NCBI RefSeq assembly: GCF_900187455.1
Contig: NZ_FYDX01000018.1
Coordinates: forward strand, 1 to 64,000
Length of the DNA stretch: 64,000 nt
DNA from: Pseudomonas sp. Irchel 3E13
Lineage (GTDB): Bacteria; Pseudomonadota; Gammaproteobacteria; Pseudomonadales; Pseudomonadaceae
Direction: 5' to 3'
Each line of letters starts with the position of its first letter. Within the stretch, counting starts at the first letter, position 1. The notes under the pieces were generated by a model. It ran no database searches. It saw nothing but the letters and a program-made list of their open reading frames with translations, and was not told the origin of the DNA. Shown here in pieces: positions 18,065 to 25,342 of this stretch. A program made the position numbers and the translations under genes.

Positions 18065-19111
18065 TCAGGCGCGTCTCTTCTGCACGTCGGCAACCGCCGG
18101 CTGAAGCAAGGCGTAGAGGTCTTTCGGGTTTTTAAGGTCTGGCACCAGGCCGATCTCGCTACCGATGTCCAGGGCCTTGGCCACATCCAGCACATAACGC
18201 AGCGCCGAGTAGTCCTCGATGGCGAAGCCGACCGAGTCGAACAGGGTGACCTGGGCGGCGTTCTCGCGGCCGGCGATCTCGCCGTTCACCACCTGCCAGA
18301 ACTCGGTTACCGGTGAATCCGCAGGCATCTGCTGGATCTCGCCTTCGATGCGGCTCTGCGGTTCGTACTCGACGATCACCCGCGCGCGCTCGACGATGTC
18401 GCGGTGCAACTCGGTCTTGCCCGGGCAGTCGCCGCCCACCGCGTTGAGGTGCATGCCCGGCTCGATCATCTCCGGGGTGAGGATGGTGGCGTAGGCCTTG
18501 TCGGCGGTGACCGTGGTGATGATGTCCGCACCGCGAACCGCTTCAGCCACGGAGCCGGCGATGACCAGGCGAATGCCCGGGTACGCGGCGAGGTTGGCGG
18601 CCAGCTTGGCGCTGGCCTGCGGGTCGAGATCGTACAGGCGGATTTCTTCGATGCCGAGCAGGGTGTGGAAGGCGATGGCCTGGAACTCGCTCTGCGAGCC
18701 GTTGCCGATCAGCGCCATGCTGCGGCTGTCCGGGCGGGCCAGGTAGCGCGCGGCCAGGGCCGAGGTGGCGGCGGTGCGCATCGCGGTGGTCAGGGTCATT
18801 TCGCTGAGCAGCAGCGGCTTGCCGGTATCGACATCGCCCAGGGCGCCGAAGGCCATCACCGTGAGCATGCCGCGGTGGGTGTTCTTCGGGTGGCCGTTGA
18901 CGTACTTGAAGGCATATAGATTGGCATCGGACGCCGGCATCAGCTCGATCACGCCGTCGGGGGAGTGGTTGGCCACCCGTGCGCATTTCTCGAAGTCGTT
19001 CCAGCGCAGGTAGTCCTGGCGGATGTACTCGGCCATTTCTTCCAGGCAGGTGGTCAGGCCTTTGCGGGCGACCAGGCGGCTCAGGTCGGTAACGTCGATG
19101 TAGCGGGTCAT
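18065..19111 (-). CDS. ocd: Ornithine cyclodeaminase
   Basis: The 348-aa NAD-dependent enzyme of the OCD/mu-crystallin family converts ornithine to proline and ammonia. Characteristic parts are HRGMLTVMAFGALGDVDTGK, the Arg in TAMRTAATSALAARYLARPDS, the dinucleotide-binding ALIGNGSQSEFQ and NAVGGDCPGKTEL. It lies 25 bp after ctlX on the same strand. Together they would take citrulline through ornithine to proline. Confidence 0.9.
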   Translation of the reverse strand: MTRYIDVTDLSRLVARKGLTTCLEEMAEYIRQDYLRWNDFEKCARVANHSPDGVIELMPASDANLYAFKYVNGHPKNTHRGMLTVMAFGALGDVDTGKPLLLSEMTLTTAMRTAATSALAARYLARPDSRSMALIGNGSQSEFQAIAFHTLLGIEEIRLYDLDPQASAKLAANLAAYPGIRLVIAGSVAEAVRGADIITTVTADKAYATILTPEMIEPGMHLNAVGGDCPGKTELHRDIVERARVIVEYEPQSRIEGEIQQMPADSPVTEFWQVVNGEIAGRENAAQVTLFDSVGFAIEDYSALRYVLDVAKALDIGSEIGLVPDLKNPKDLYALLQPAVADVQKRRA

Positions 19112-19136
19112 GATGCTCTCCTTCTTGTAGTCGGGA

Positions 19137-20054
19137 TCAGTTGCGAACGGGCAGGTGGACTTCGGCGAGCATGCAGCGCGCGCTGCCGCCGCCGATGCGT
19201 TCGATATGGTCGATGTTCACCACTACCGGGTGGCTGTGGCGCTCGGCCTGGCGGCGTTGTTCGGCGCTGAGCGAATGCCAGGCACTGCGCGACATCACCA
19301 ACAGCGGCTGGCCTTGCTTGTCGTGGACTTCGAGCATGTTGCCGGCGAAGCCTTCGAGCTGGTCGAAGTCCAGCGCCAGGATGTCCTTGCCGGTGTCGCG
19401 CAGGCTGTGTTCCAGGGCGCGGCGCTCGGCGGCGTCGGGCAGGGCATCGAGGCAGACCACAGAAAGGTTGCGGCCTACGCTCATCATCACGTTGCTGTGG
19501 TAGATCGGTGACTGGTGGCGATCGACGGCATGGAACACGCAGAGGCGGTAGTCCATGTTCTCGGCGAACTGGCGCAGCGCCTCGCCGTGGGTGCGGCCGG
19601 AGTGGCAGGCGTAGCTGATGCGGTTCTCGCGGTCGAGCACCATGCTGCCGGTGCCCTCGAGGAAGATGTTCTGCGCTTCCAGCGGGCTCAGGTCGAGGGT
19701 CTTGTGAATCGCGAAGCGCTCGCTGAGCACCTGCAGCACGCCCTTGTCACGCTCTAGCCGACGGTTCTGGCCTTCCATGGGATAGAGCACCAGGCTGCCG
19801 TCGGCATGGCTGCTCCACCAGTTGTTGGGGAAGATCGAGTCGGGGGTGTGCGGGGCCGGGGTGTCCTGCACCACCAGTACATCGACGCCATGCTGGCGCA
19901 GCGTATCGACATAGCCGTCGAACTCTTCCAGCGCTTTCTGCTGCGCCTGTTCCGGTTCCAGCAAGGGCTTCTGGAAGCGGTTGTTCACAGCGGTATCCGG
20001 GTTGAAGGCGAACCGCGCCGGGCGGATCATCAGGACGGTATTGGTGGTTTGCAT
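19137..20054 (-). CDS. ctlX: Citrulline hydrolase CtlX (guanidino-group hydrolase superfamily)
   Basis: The product is 305 aa from the ATG at 20054 (MQTTNTVLMIRPARF); an ATG four codons upstream is possible, and neither has a strong ribosome site. The fold is that of arginine deiminase/amidinotransferases: DTPAPHTPDSIFPNNWWSSH near residue 70, LEGTGSMVLDR, CHSGRTHG, and the nucleophile Cys in GGGSARCMLAEVH at the C-terminus. Family knowledge (CtlX) points to citrulline breakdown to ornithine. It is first in an operon with ornithine cyclodeaminase. Confidence 0.8.
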   Translation of the reverse strand: MQTTNTVLMIRPARFAFNPDTAVNNRFQKPLLEPEQAQQKALEEFDGYVDTLRQHGVDVLVVQDTPAPHTPDSIFPNNWWSSHADGSLVLYPMEGQNRRLERDKGVLQVLSERFAIHKTLDLSPLEAQNIFLEGTGSMVLDRENRISYACHSGRTHGEALRQFAENMDYRLCVFHAVDRHQSPIYHSNVMMSVGRNLSVVCLDALPDAAERRALEHSLRDTGKDILALDFDQLEGFAGNMLEVHDKQGQPLLVMSRSAWHSLSAEQRRQAERHSHPVVVNIDHIERIGGGSARCMLAEVHLPVRN

Positions 20055-20210
20055 CGGGGCACGCATCCAGGGGTTGGCAGTGCGTACATTGTCTTACCGA
20101 TGGCCTTGCAATCCCGGCTGAAGCACGTCGGGCGCCCAGCCGGGAAAGCTGAAACAGGTGATTTGACAGCTGAATCGGCTGCGAGGGTTTTGGCTGTATT
20201 ACGGGGATAA

Positions 20211-20240
20211 AAAAACGGCACCGTGGAAGGTGCCGTTTTT
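20211..20240. terminator. Bidirectional terminator after folD
   Basis: AAAAACGGCACC pairs with GGTGCCGTTTTT over 12 bp with a 6-nt loop, giving a T run in both directions. It lies 18 bp beyond the folD stop. Confidence 0.85.
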
Positions 20241-20258
20241 GGGAAGCGCGTTACTGAA

Positions 20259-21113
20259 TCACTTGTGCAGTTCTTCAGCCGCGTACAGGGTGTTCTCCAA
20301 CAGGCAGGCGCGGGTCATTGGGCCGACGCCGCCCGGGACTGGCGTGATCCAGCCGGCGCGAGGCAGGGCGGTCTCGTAGACCACGTCGCCCACCAGCTTG
20401 CCGTCTTCCTGGCGGTTGATGCCGACGTCGATGACGATGGCGCCTTCCTTGATCCACTCGCCCTTGACCAGGCCCGGCTTGCCGGCGGCTACGACCACCA
20501 GGTCAGCGCGGCCAACGTGGCCGGCGAGGTCCTTGGTGAAACGGTGGGTGACGGTGACGGTGCAGCCAGCCAGCAGCAGCTCCATGGCCATCGGACGGCC
20601 AACGATATTGGAAGCGCCGACGACGACTGCATCCATGCCGTACAGATCCTGACCGGTGCTTTGCAGTAGGGTCATGATGCCTTTTGGCGTGCACGGGCGC
20701 AGCAGCGGGATGCGTTGGGCCAGGCGGCCGACATTATAAGGATGGAAACCGTCGACATCCTTGTCCGGACGAATGCGCTCGAGCAGCAGCGAGGCATCCA
20801 GGTGAGCAGGCAGCGGCAGTTGCAACAGGATCCCGTCGATGTTCGCGTCATTATTAAGACGGTCGATCAGGTCGGTCAGGTCTTGTTGGCTGGTGTTGCT
20901 TGGCAGGTCGAAAGCCTGGGAGATGAAGCCGACTTCTTCGCAGTCTTTACGCTTGTGCGAAACATAGACTTGAGAGGCAGGGTCGTTGCCAACCAGGATC
21001 ACCGCCAGGCCGGGAGTCCGCAGACCTTGCTGGCGACGTTCCACGACACGTTGGGCGATCTGCTGGCGCAGGCTGGCGGCGATCGCCTTGCCGTCGATAA
21101 GTTGTGCAGTCAT
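20259..21113 (-). CDS. folD: Bifunctional methylenetetrahydrofolate dehydrogenase/cyclohydrolase
   Basis: The 284-aa cytosolic enzyme interconverts 5,10-methylene- and 10-formyl-tetrahydrofolate with NADP. It has YVSHKRKDCEEVGF (catalytic Lys region), QLPLPAHLD, VDGFHPYNVGRL, PCTPKGIM, the NADP-binding VVGASNIVGRPMAMELL and PVPGGVGPMTRA. Length is standard. It is divergent from the tRNA operon, the conserved Pseudomonas arrangement. Confidence 0.95.
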   Translation of the reverse strand: MTAQLIDGKAIAASLRQQIAQRVVERRQQGLRTPGLAVILVGNDPASQVYVSHKRKDCEEVGFISQAFDLPSNTSQQDLTDLIDRLNNDANIDGILLQLPLPAHLDASLLLERIRPDKDVDGFHPYNVGRLAQRIPLLRPCTPKGIMTLLQSTGQDLYGMDAVVVGASNIVGRPMAMELLLAGCTVTVTHRFTKDLAGHVGRADLVVVAAGKPGLVKGEWIKEGAIVIDVGINRQEDGKLVGDVVYETALPRAGWITPVPGGVGPMTRACLLENTLYAAEELHK

Positions 21114-21243
21114 GACGGGTGATTAACCATCGAGAGGGAAAAAAAGAGCGCGCATTCTCGCATGACCACGGCGCAGGGCAAAGGCGCTTGGTCCGGCAAA
21201 TCCCCTAAGCCCTTAAATAAAATGAATTTTTTTGAAAAAATAG

Positions 21244-21270
21244 TTGACGACCTTACCGACCGTCTATAAC
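21244..21270 (+). promoter_or_regulatory. Likely sigma-70 promoter of the tRNA operon
   Basis: TTGACG and TATAAC are separated by 15 bp, about 125 bp before tRNA-Arg, in otherwise AT-rich noncoding DNA. Spacing is short but the boxes are good. The remaining bases of 21114-21397 show no gene. Confidence 0.5.
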
Positions 21271-21397
21271 ATTCGTCGCACTTGTCGGGCAGGGCCTAGC
21301 ACTGGTTAGCAAGGTCGGGCAGAATGAGCGGATTTGTTAGCTTGTTCGGTAAGGCTAAAAGTTAATTTGTAATCTTAAAAGAAAGCAGATTAAATAT

Positions 21398-21474
21398 GCG
21401 CCCGTAGCTCAGCTGGATAGAGCATCCGCCTTCTAAGCGGATGGTCGCAGGTTCGAGTCCTGCCGGGTGCGCCA
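21398..21474 (+). tRNA. tRNA-Arg (anticodon TCT)
   Basis: The 77-nt cloverleaf has acceptor GCGCCCG/CGGGTGC, anticodon loop CTTCTAA, a GTTCGAGTC T loop region and an encoded CCA. Confidence 0.95.
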
Positions 21475-21516
21475 TACAAGGCAGCTTTGGCACAAGTAAA
21501 GCAGTAACGCAATATG

Positions 21517-21592
21517 GTGGGCGTAGCTCAGTTGGTAGAGCACAGGATTGTGACTCCTGTTGTCGTGGGTTCGATCCCCATCGTCCACCCCA
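21517..21592 (+). tRNA. tRNA-His (anticodon GTG)
   Basis: The cloverleaf has acceptor GTGGGCG/CGTCCAC, anticodon GTG in GGATTGTGACTCC and an encoded CCA. The base at 21516 is the G(-1) typical of tRNA-His, pairing with C73. Confidence 0.95.
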
Positions 21593-21600
21593 TATTCCAG

Positions 21601-21632
21601 AAGGCGCCCGATGAAAATCCGGCGCCTTTGCT
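21601..21632 (+). terminator. Hairpin between tRNA-His and tRNA-Leu
   Basis: AAGGCGCC pairs with GGCGCCTT around a 12-nt loop and is followed by TGCTTT. It is a partial terminator or processing hairpin inside the tRNA operon. Confidence 0.5.
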
Positions 21633-21645
21633 TTAAAAGCGTTAT

Positions 21646-21730
21646 GCGGACGTGGTGAAATTGGTAGACACACTGGATTTAGGTTCCAGCGGCGCAAGCT
21701 GTAAGAGTTCGAGTCTCTTCGTCCGCACCA
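21646..21730 (+). tRNA. tRNA-Leu (anticodon TAG), prophage attachment gene
   Basis: The 85-nt class II tRNA has acceptor GCGGACG/CGTCCGC, anticodon TAG in GGATTTAGGTTCC, a long variable arm and an encoded CCA. Its last 26 bases are part of the attL repeat, so the prophage left the tRNA intact. Confidence 0.95.
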
Positions 21731-21733
21731 TCT
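21705..21733. repeat. attL: attL core (29-bp direct repeat)
   Basis: The sequence from GAGTTCGAGTCTCTTCGTCC to the ATCT after the CCA is identical to 57492-57520. It overlaps the T-arm and acceptor end of tRNA-Leu. Confidence 0.95.
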
Positions 21734-21786
21734 AAGCGTCTGTTTTCAAAGGGTTTTATCCCGGCGATCCTTGAAATGGGAGCAAA

Positions 21787-21795
21787 CTGGGAACA
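21787..21795 (+). repeat. CTGGGAACA arm-type repeat, left of int
   Basis: CTGGGAACA lies 54 bp inside attL, with a weaker copy (TTTGGGAATC) close by. Two exact copies lie inside attR at 57402 and 57413, all in one orientation. The placement on both sides of the att core suits integrase arm-type or Cox binding sites. Confidence 0.4.
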
Positions 21796-21814
21796 CTTTG
21801 GGAATCAAGACGTA

Positions 21815-21845
21815 AAAAAGGCAGCCTCTCGGGGCTGCCTTTTGC
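21815..21845. terminator. Terminator after int
   Basis: A stem AAAAGGCAGCC/GGCTGCCTTTT with a short TCTCGG loop gives a T run on the minus strand, 20 bp past the integrase stop. Confidence 0.8.
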
Positions 21846-21865
21846 ATTTCTGGACCTCGGTTTCC

Positions 21866-23032
21866 TCACAACCGAAGCGCATGCTCCAGCATGCCGACCA
21901 TGTCCGGCCCATCCTGGTGAATCCATTTCCCGTAGTGCTTCCAGATCATCGCCGTCGAGGTGTGTCCCATCTGGTCCGCGATCCAGTCCAGCGGGACCAC
22001 GCCGGTGCTAAGCGTCTGGCTCGCGTAGGTATGCCGGCAGTTGTTCGGGCCGCGGTACCGCACCCCCACATTTTCCAGATGCTTCCTCCACCAGGTTTTC
22101 ACCAACACGTCAGAGCTCGTCCAGGCTGCGCTGGTGGTGGTCTTGTGGAAGACGAAGCGAAGCTTCTGCCGCTTGATCGTCCGGTTGTCGCGATCAGTGA
22201 CGTCGACGTCCACCAGCGGCCGGCTCCTGGTGAAGCGAACCTGTGCCCGTAGCGCTTCCAGTGCAGGCTTTATCAAGCGGACCTCTCGCGTCGATCGGCG
22301 GTTTTTGGTCACCCGGTAGTTGCTGCGAACCTGGGAGCGGCGGAACTTCACCGTCCCGGCTTCCAGCTCGACATCCTCCCAGGACAAAGCGATCGCTTCC
22401 GAAACGCGTGCCCCCGTCCAAATCATGAACTGGATGAGATTGATCTCCTGTAGGAACTCCAGATCCTCGCCCAGGATGAGATCGATCTCGCTTCGTTCGA
22501 ACGGATCGGGGTCATCGGCGTCGGGCAGGCGAACAGTGATTCCCTCGGTAGGATCGTGGGCCGTCTTATTCCTGGTGCGGTACAGCGTGAAGATCTGCCG
22601 GACGATGCTGAGGATCTCCCGGACCGTCTTGTTGTGCAGCGCTGGCATCAGGGTTTTCTGAATCCAGGTCTGCAGATCGAGGTGGTCGATATGGTCGGCC
22701 TGGCGATCGCCCCACATGGGGCGGATGTGGTTCTTCACCTTGCTCGCGTATGCCAGGAAGCCAGAGGTAGCCATCTCATTACGTTTGATATCCAGCCACA
22801 GGTCGATGAAGTGGCCGAATGTGTTGCTCTTCACCTTGGGCGAGTCAGGGAAGTGGCGGGCGTAGCTGAACGTCCCGGCCTGAATCTCGTAGTTGATGAT
22901 CCCGACCAGACGCTCGGCGTTGGCCACGCTGGCGGGCGAGGCGTCACCGGGTATGGTCTCCCGGCACAGCTCTCCCTGGTAACGGAAATACACGCGGACA
23001 CGGTTGCCGCGTACTTCGACTCCATCAGCCAT
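21866..23032 (-). CDS. int: Phage integrase (tyrosine recombinase)
   Basis: The 388-aa product has an N-terminal arm-binding region (VRVYFRYQGELCRETI), a SAM-like core-binding domain (~95-190), and a catalytic domain. The catalytic Arg is in WTGARVSEAIALSWEDVE, the HxxR-equivalent region is NCRHTYASQTLS, and the last motif is MGHTSTAMIWKHYGKW with the Tyr nucleophile. It lies directly beside attL and reads toward it, and it is separated from the early operon by a terminator. It is the enzyme for insertion into tRNA-Leu. Confidence 0.95.
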   Translation of the reverse strand: MADGVEVRGNRVRVYFRYQGELCRETIPGDASPASVANAERLVGIINYEIQAGTFSYARHFPDSPKVKSNTFGHFIDLWLDIKRNEMATSGFLAYASKVKNHIRPMWGDRQADHIDHLDLQTWIQKTLMPALHNKTVREILSIVRQIFTLYRTRNKTAHDPTEGITVRLPDADDPDPFERSEIDLILGEDLEFLQEINLIQFMIWTGARVSEAIALSWEDVELEAGTVKFRRSQVRSNYRVTKNRRSTREVRLIKPALEALRAQVRFTRSRPLVDVDVTDRDNRTIKRQKLRFVFHKTTTSAAWTSSDVLVKTWWRKHLENVGVRYRGPNNCRHTYASQTLSTGVVPLDWIADQMGHTSTAMIWKHYGKWIHQDGPDMVGMLEHALRL

Positions 23033-23056
23033 TGAATTTCACTCACGAACGAAGAA

Positions 23057-23077
23057 ACGGCCCAGTGTATGGGCCGT
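23057..23077. terminator. Terminator between early operon and int
   Basis: ACGGCCCA pairs with TGGGCCGT around a 5-nt loop, followed on the minus strand by TTCTTC. It would end early transcription before int. Confidence 0.65.
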
Positions 23078-23149
23078 TGTAAGAGGTTGGCCTGTTGCCA
23101 GACCTAGAAGGTTGCCGCATCAGTTCTTGATGCGAAGAAAGGCCAGCGG

Positions 23150-23272
23150 CTATCCGTGGCAGAACCCAACGAGCCCGGTGAACCACCACCAGGTTTCCTG
23201 AGCGGCCATGAATCCGATGCCACTGCAGAATCCGAAGATGACCGCGAGCTTCGCGGCGCTCCGCGGAGTCAT
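23150..23272 (-). CDS. Small membrane protein, 40 aa
   Basis: This frame begins with an ATG that overlaps the TGA of the upstream gene (ATGA at 23269-23272) and ends at 23150. The product starts MTPRSAAKLAVIFGFCSGIG and has a single hydrophobic span followed by an aromatic-rich stretch (ETWWWFTGLVGF). The exact overlap with the upstream gene argues for real translation. The function is unknown; small early phage membrane proteins of this kind are often exclusion or growth-modulating factors, but that is only inference. Confidence 0.55.
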   Translation of the reverse strand: MTPRSAAKLAVIFGFCSGIGFMAAQETWWWFTGLVGFCHG

Positions 23273-23493
23273 TGGTCGCTTCCTGGCTTGTGGCCGGGAT
23301 GCGTGAAGGTCGTCAAAGTGCTCGGAAGTTCTCGCTGATGTTGCACCAGGAGCGAGGGGTCGAGGTTCAGCTTGCTGGCCAGCCCTTCGGCTGCCTGTCG
23401 GGCGCTAACGGTGTTGCTGGCTGTGAGTTTCTGGCCTTTCACCATCGCCACATAAGTACCGGTCGTGTACCGGCAACGGATCTCAACGACCAC
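23269..23493 (-). CDS. Early phage protein, 74 aa
   Basis: The GTG at 23493 is chosen because GAGG lies 8-11 bases upstream and it gives an 11-base overlap with the previous gene; the frame further upstream has no suitable start. The product (VVVEIRCRYTTGTYVA..., then LTASNTVSARQAAEGLASKL) resembles conserved small proteins of Pseudomonas P2-like prophages of unknown function. It is part of the overlapping early gene chain. Confidence 0.65.
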   Translation of the reverse strand: MVVEIRCRYTTGTYVAMVKGQKLTASNTVSARQAAEGLASKLNLDPSLLVQHQRELPSTLTTFTHPGHKPGSDQ

Positions 23494-23686
23494 GGTAGTT
23501 TCCTCGTTGTGCCCGTTTGGCCTCGACGTTGGCCATGTAGGTTTCCCACGCAACCGACTTCTGCTCCTGGCGAATCTTGCTGCACTTTCGATGGTCGCCA
23601 TGGGAGCGCGATCGGTTGCAGATATCGCAATAGTTCGGCAGGTCCAACGAGTGGCTGGCCAACCGTGGGCGGGTCCGTTGGCTCAT
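23483..23686 (-). CDS. Small Cys/His-rich early phage protein, 67 aa
   Basis: The ATG at 23686 overlaps the upstream stop (ATGA) and has GGGG 7 bases before it. The central YCDICNRSRSHGDHRKCSK looks like a single zinc-binding knuckle (C-x2-C, then H and C). The C-terminus is basic. The function is unknown; a nucleic-acid-binding role is plausible. Confidence 0.65.
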   Translation of the reverse strand: MSQRTRPRLASHSLDLPNYCDICNRSRSHGDHRKCSKIRQEQKSVAWETYMANVEAKRAQRGNYRGR

Positions 23687-23949
23687 GCTTTGTCCCCGCA
23701 AAGGGCACGCGTGAGTGCGTTCCGCTCACTTGCTGGGGTCAGCTCCGAAACAGCAATTGCGAGTTTCTGCCCGTTCCTGTACCTCACGATGGCAGTGCTG
23801 CCAAGCACCTTGACCACGGTAGTCTCTTTGACGCTGAAGTTCACGTTCCGGCCGCGGCTTTGTGCGGAAACGAAAGTGACCTTGTCGCCGGGTTTGAAAT
23901 CCGGTGTGTTAGCCTTCTCGCCGCTGACTTCTGGGGTTTCTACTTGCAT
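23683..23949 (-). CDS. Early phage protein with a KOW/SH3-like beta segment, 88 aa
   Basis: The AAGGAGAAACCAC before the ATG is one of three near-identical leaders in this block. The protein has a beta-rich core (DFKPGDKVTFVSAQSRG, TTVVKVLGSTAIVRYRNGQK) with the look of a small SH3/KOW barrel. The function is unknown. Confidence 0.65.
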   Translation of the reverse strand: MQVETPEVSGEKANTPDFKPGDKVTFVSAQSRGRNVNFSVKETTVVKVLGSTAIVRYRNGQKLAIAVSELTPASERNALTRALCGDKA

Positions 23950-23972
23950 GTGGTTTCTCCTTGGGGTTGGTC

Positions 23973-24002
23973 GGCGTCGGGGAGTTGCAGCTCCTCGGCG
24001 CC
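23973..24002 (-). promoter_or_regulatory. Leader hairpin A with CTGCAA loop
   Basis: On the minus strand the inner stem is GGAG/CTCC around the hexaloop CTGCAA, extended by an outer GGCGCCGA.. /..CCGACGCC stem with two mismatches. It lies in the 64-bp gap before the 88-aa gene, just upstream of its AAGGAG site. Two other early genes have the same element. Confidence 0.65.
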
Positions 24003-24013
24003 ACTTATTTCGC

Positions 24014-24373
24014 TTACTTCAACCGGTACTGCTTGCCGCCCTCGATGACGTAGAACTCCACGTCGCCCAGGGGATAGACGCCGCCCGGACCGCCGTGAAC
24101 GGCATAGTTGCCGTAGGGCGGGCTACCGACGCGGACCGGGAACAGCCCGTCAGCCTGGTGTGCGTACTCGCTGGTTTTCTTGATCTTTGCGTAGAGCTGC
24201 TGACCAGATGGCCCGCAGCCCGCTGGCCCGTGTGCGGCCTCATAGCCCAGCCAGGCCGCGCGGGTTTCGAGGTTGGTGGGCAGGCCATCGACGCCAGTGC
24301 TCACGTCGTAACCCCGATCAGTCGCCCATTCCTGGAAGCCCAACTGCAGATTCAGAGCGGTCAGAGTGTTCAT
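24014..24373 (-). CDS. Early phage protein, 119 aa
   Basis: The start overlaps the upstream stop by four bases (ATGA). The sequence is MNTLTALNLQLGFQEWATDR and on, with GLPTNLETRAAWLGYEAAH in the middle and a beta-rich end (PLGDVEFYVIEGGKQYRLK). I recognise no domain. Its tight coupling to the neighbour suggests joint expression. Confidence 0.7.
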   Translation of the reverse strand: MNTLTALNLQLGFQEWATDRGYDVSTGVDGLPTNLETRAAWLGYEAAHGPAGCGPSGQQLYAKIKKTSEYAHQADGLFPVRVGSPPYGNYAVHGGPGGVYPLGDVEFYVIEGGKQYRLK

Positions 24374-24957
24374 GCAGAACCCCCGACCTTCGCGAGACGC
24401 GCGGTCTCGTACTCACTGGGCAGAATCTCGGTCGCACCAATGATCCAGCCTGACGTCGGCTTGTCTTCCGCCAATGCCTTTTCGTACCGAGCTTGGTTAA
24501 TGTCAAAGCCGAGCATGAAATAGGCGGTCCCCTGGTGTTCGAACTTCACGCCGCCGCTGAGCCAAAGGTTTCCGGTGTTGACGCCCAAGCGGTCCCAGTA
24601 GGGGGTGATATCCAGCCGTGGCGGGCAGTGCTTATCCCATTGCGCATGCAAGCTCTCATGCTGCGCACGGATCTGGGCACGGTCTTCTTTGCTGGTCCCT
24701 TTCTGGATACGGGCGTTGTGACGCAGGCTGCGGAATCCGTGGTCGTCGGGCCGGCGCCAATGGACGTCTAAAGCACCATCGTCCGACAGCTTGATACCGC
24801 CGGCGTAGTGCGAGTCGAGATCCCGCATCGAGGCGGCGGCGCCACCGAACACCTTGCCCAGTTCCAGCAGTTGCTGCTGGAACTGGGCCCGTGCCTGGAA
24901 GTACTCCTGAATGATCGCCAGAACAGTGGCGTCCTTAGATTTGTAGTAATGCTGCAT
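24370..24957 (-). CDS. Early phage protein, 195 aa
   Basis: The ATG at 24957 follows AAGGAGAAAACCAC and hairpin B; the open frame to 25113 is not used. A helical N-terminus (VLAIIQEYFQARAQFQQQLLELGKVFG) leads to a mixed domain with DVHWRRPDDHGFRSLRHNAR. No family is recognised. It is too small and too poor in motifs to be a relaxase. Confidence 0.7.
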   Translation of the reverse strand: MQHYYKSKDATVLAIIQEYFQARAQFQQQLLELGKVFGGAAASMRDLDSHYAGGIKLSDDGALDVHWRRPDDHGFRSLRHNARIQKGTSKEDRAQIRAQHESLHAQWDKHCPPRLDITPYWDRLGVNTGNLWLSGGVKFEHQGTAYFMLGFDINQARYEKALAEDKPTSGWIIGATEILPSEYETARLAKVGGSA

Positions 24958-24984
24958 GTGGTTTTCTCCTTGAGATAACCCGCA

Positions 24985-25007
24985 CCGGGGAGTTGCAGCT
25001 CCACCGG
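24985..25007 (-). promoter_or_regulatory. Leader hairpin B with CTGCAA loop
   Basis: On the minus strand CCGG-T-GGAG, loop CTGCAA, CTCC-CCGG: eight pairs with one bulge. It lies 27 bases before the 195-aa gene start, within the gap that follows the P-loop gene. Confidence 0.65.
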
Positions 25008-25019
25008 CGATCGGGTTGG

Positions 25020-25295
25020 TTATGGTCTGTCTTGCTGCACGACGTGCAGGACTACCCCTGCGGGAAACCGCCGCCCCCATGTCTGAATGAGGCCGATCAG
25101 GTTCGGATGGCACTCATCGATGAACACCTCTTTGGCGCCCCGATAGAGTTGGCGGCTGACCTGACGATGCAGAGCGGTACCGGTGATACATGACCCATTG
25201 AGGATCCGGCTTTCCATGCCTTGGGCCGTGGCCATCTCGCGAAGGCACCGGGTTTTGCCCGAGCCGGCGGGACCGGTGATGACGTTGAGTTGCAT
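25020..25295 (-). CDS. Small P-loop NTPase-like early protein, 91 aa
   Basis: The ATG at 25295 is behind AAGGAGAAACCAC and hairpin C. The N-terminus MQLNVITGPAGSGKTR is a textbook Walker A, and EVFIDECHP is a Walker B-type strand. At 91 aa it is far shorter than ordinary phage ATPases, with no room for a helicase core. It follows the primase-helicase gene in the same operon. It could be a minimal kinase-like or accessory ATPase; the role is unknown. Confidence 0.7.
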   Translation of the reverse strand: MQLNVITGPAGSGKTRCLREMATAQGMESRILNGSCITGTALHRQVSRQLYRGAKEVFIDECHPNLIGLIQTWGRRFPAGVVLHVVQQDRP

Positions 25296-25317
25296 GTGGT
25301 TTCTCCTTGGAGTTGTT

Positions 25318-25337
25318 CCAGGCGTTGCAGCGCCCGG
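25318..25337 (-). promoter_or_regulatory. Leader hairpin C with CTGCAA loop (compensated stem)
   Basis: On the minus strand CCGGGCG, loop CTGCAA, CGCCTGG: seven pairs including one G-U. The inner stem is GGCG/CGCC where hairpins A and B have GGAG/CTCC, so both sides changed together. It begins 5 bases past the primase stop codon. Confidence 0.65.
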
Positions 25338-25342
25338 GCGGT

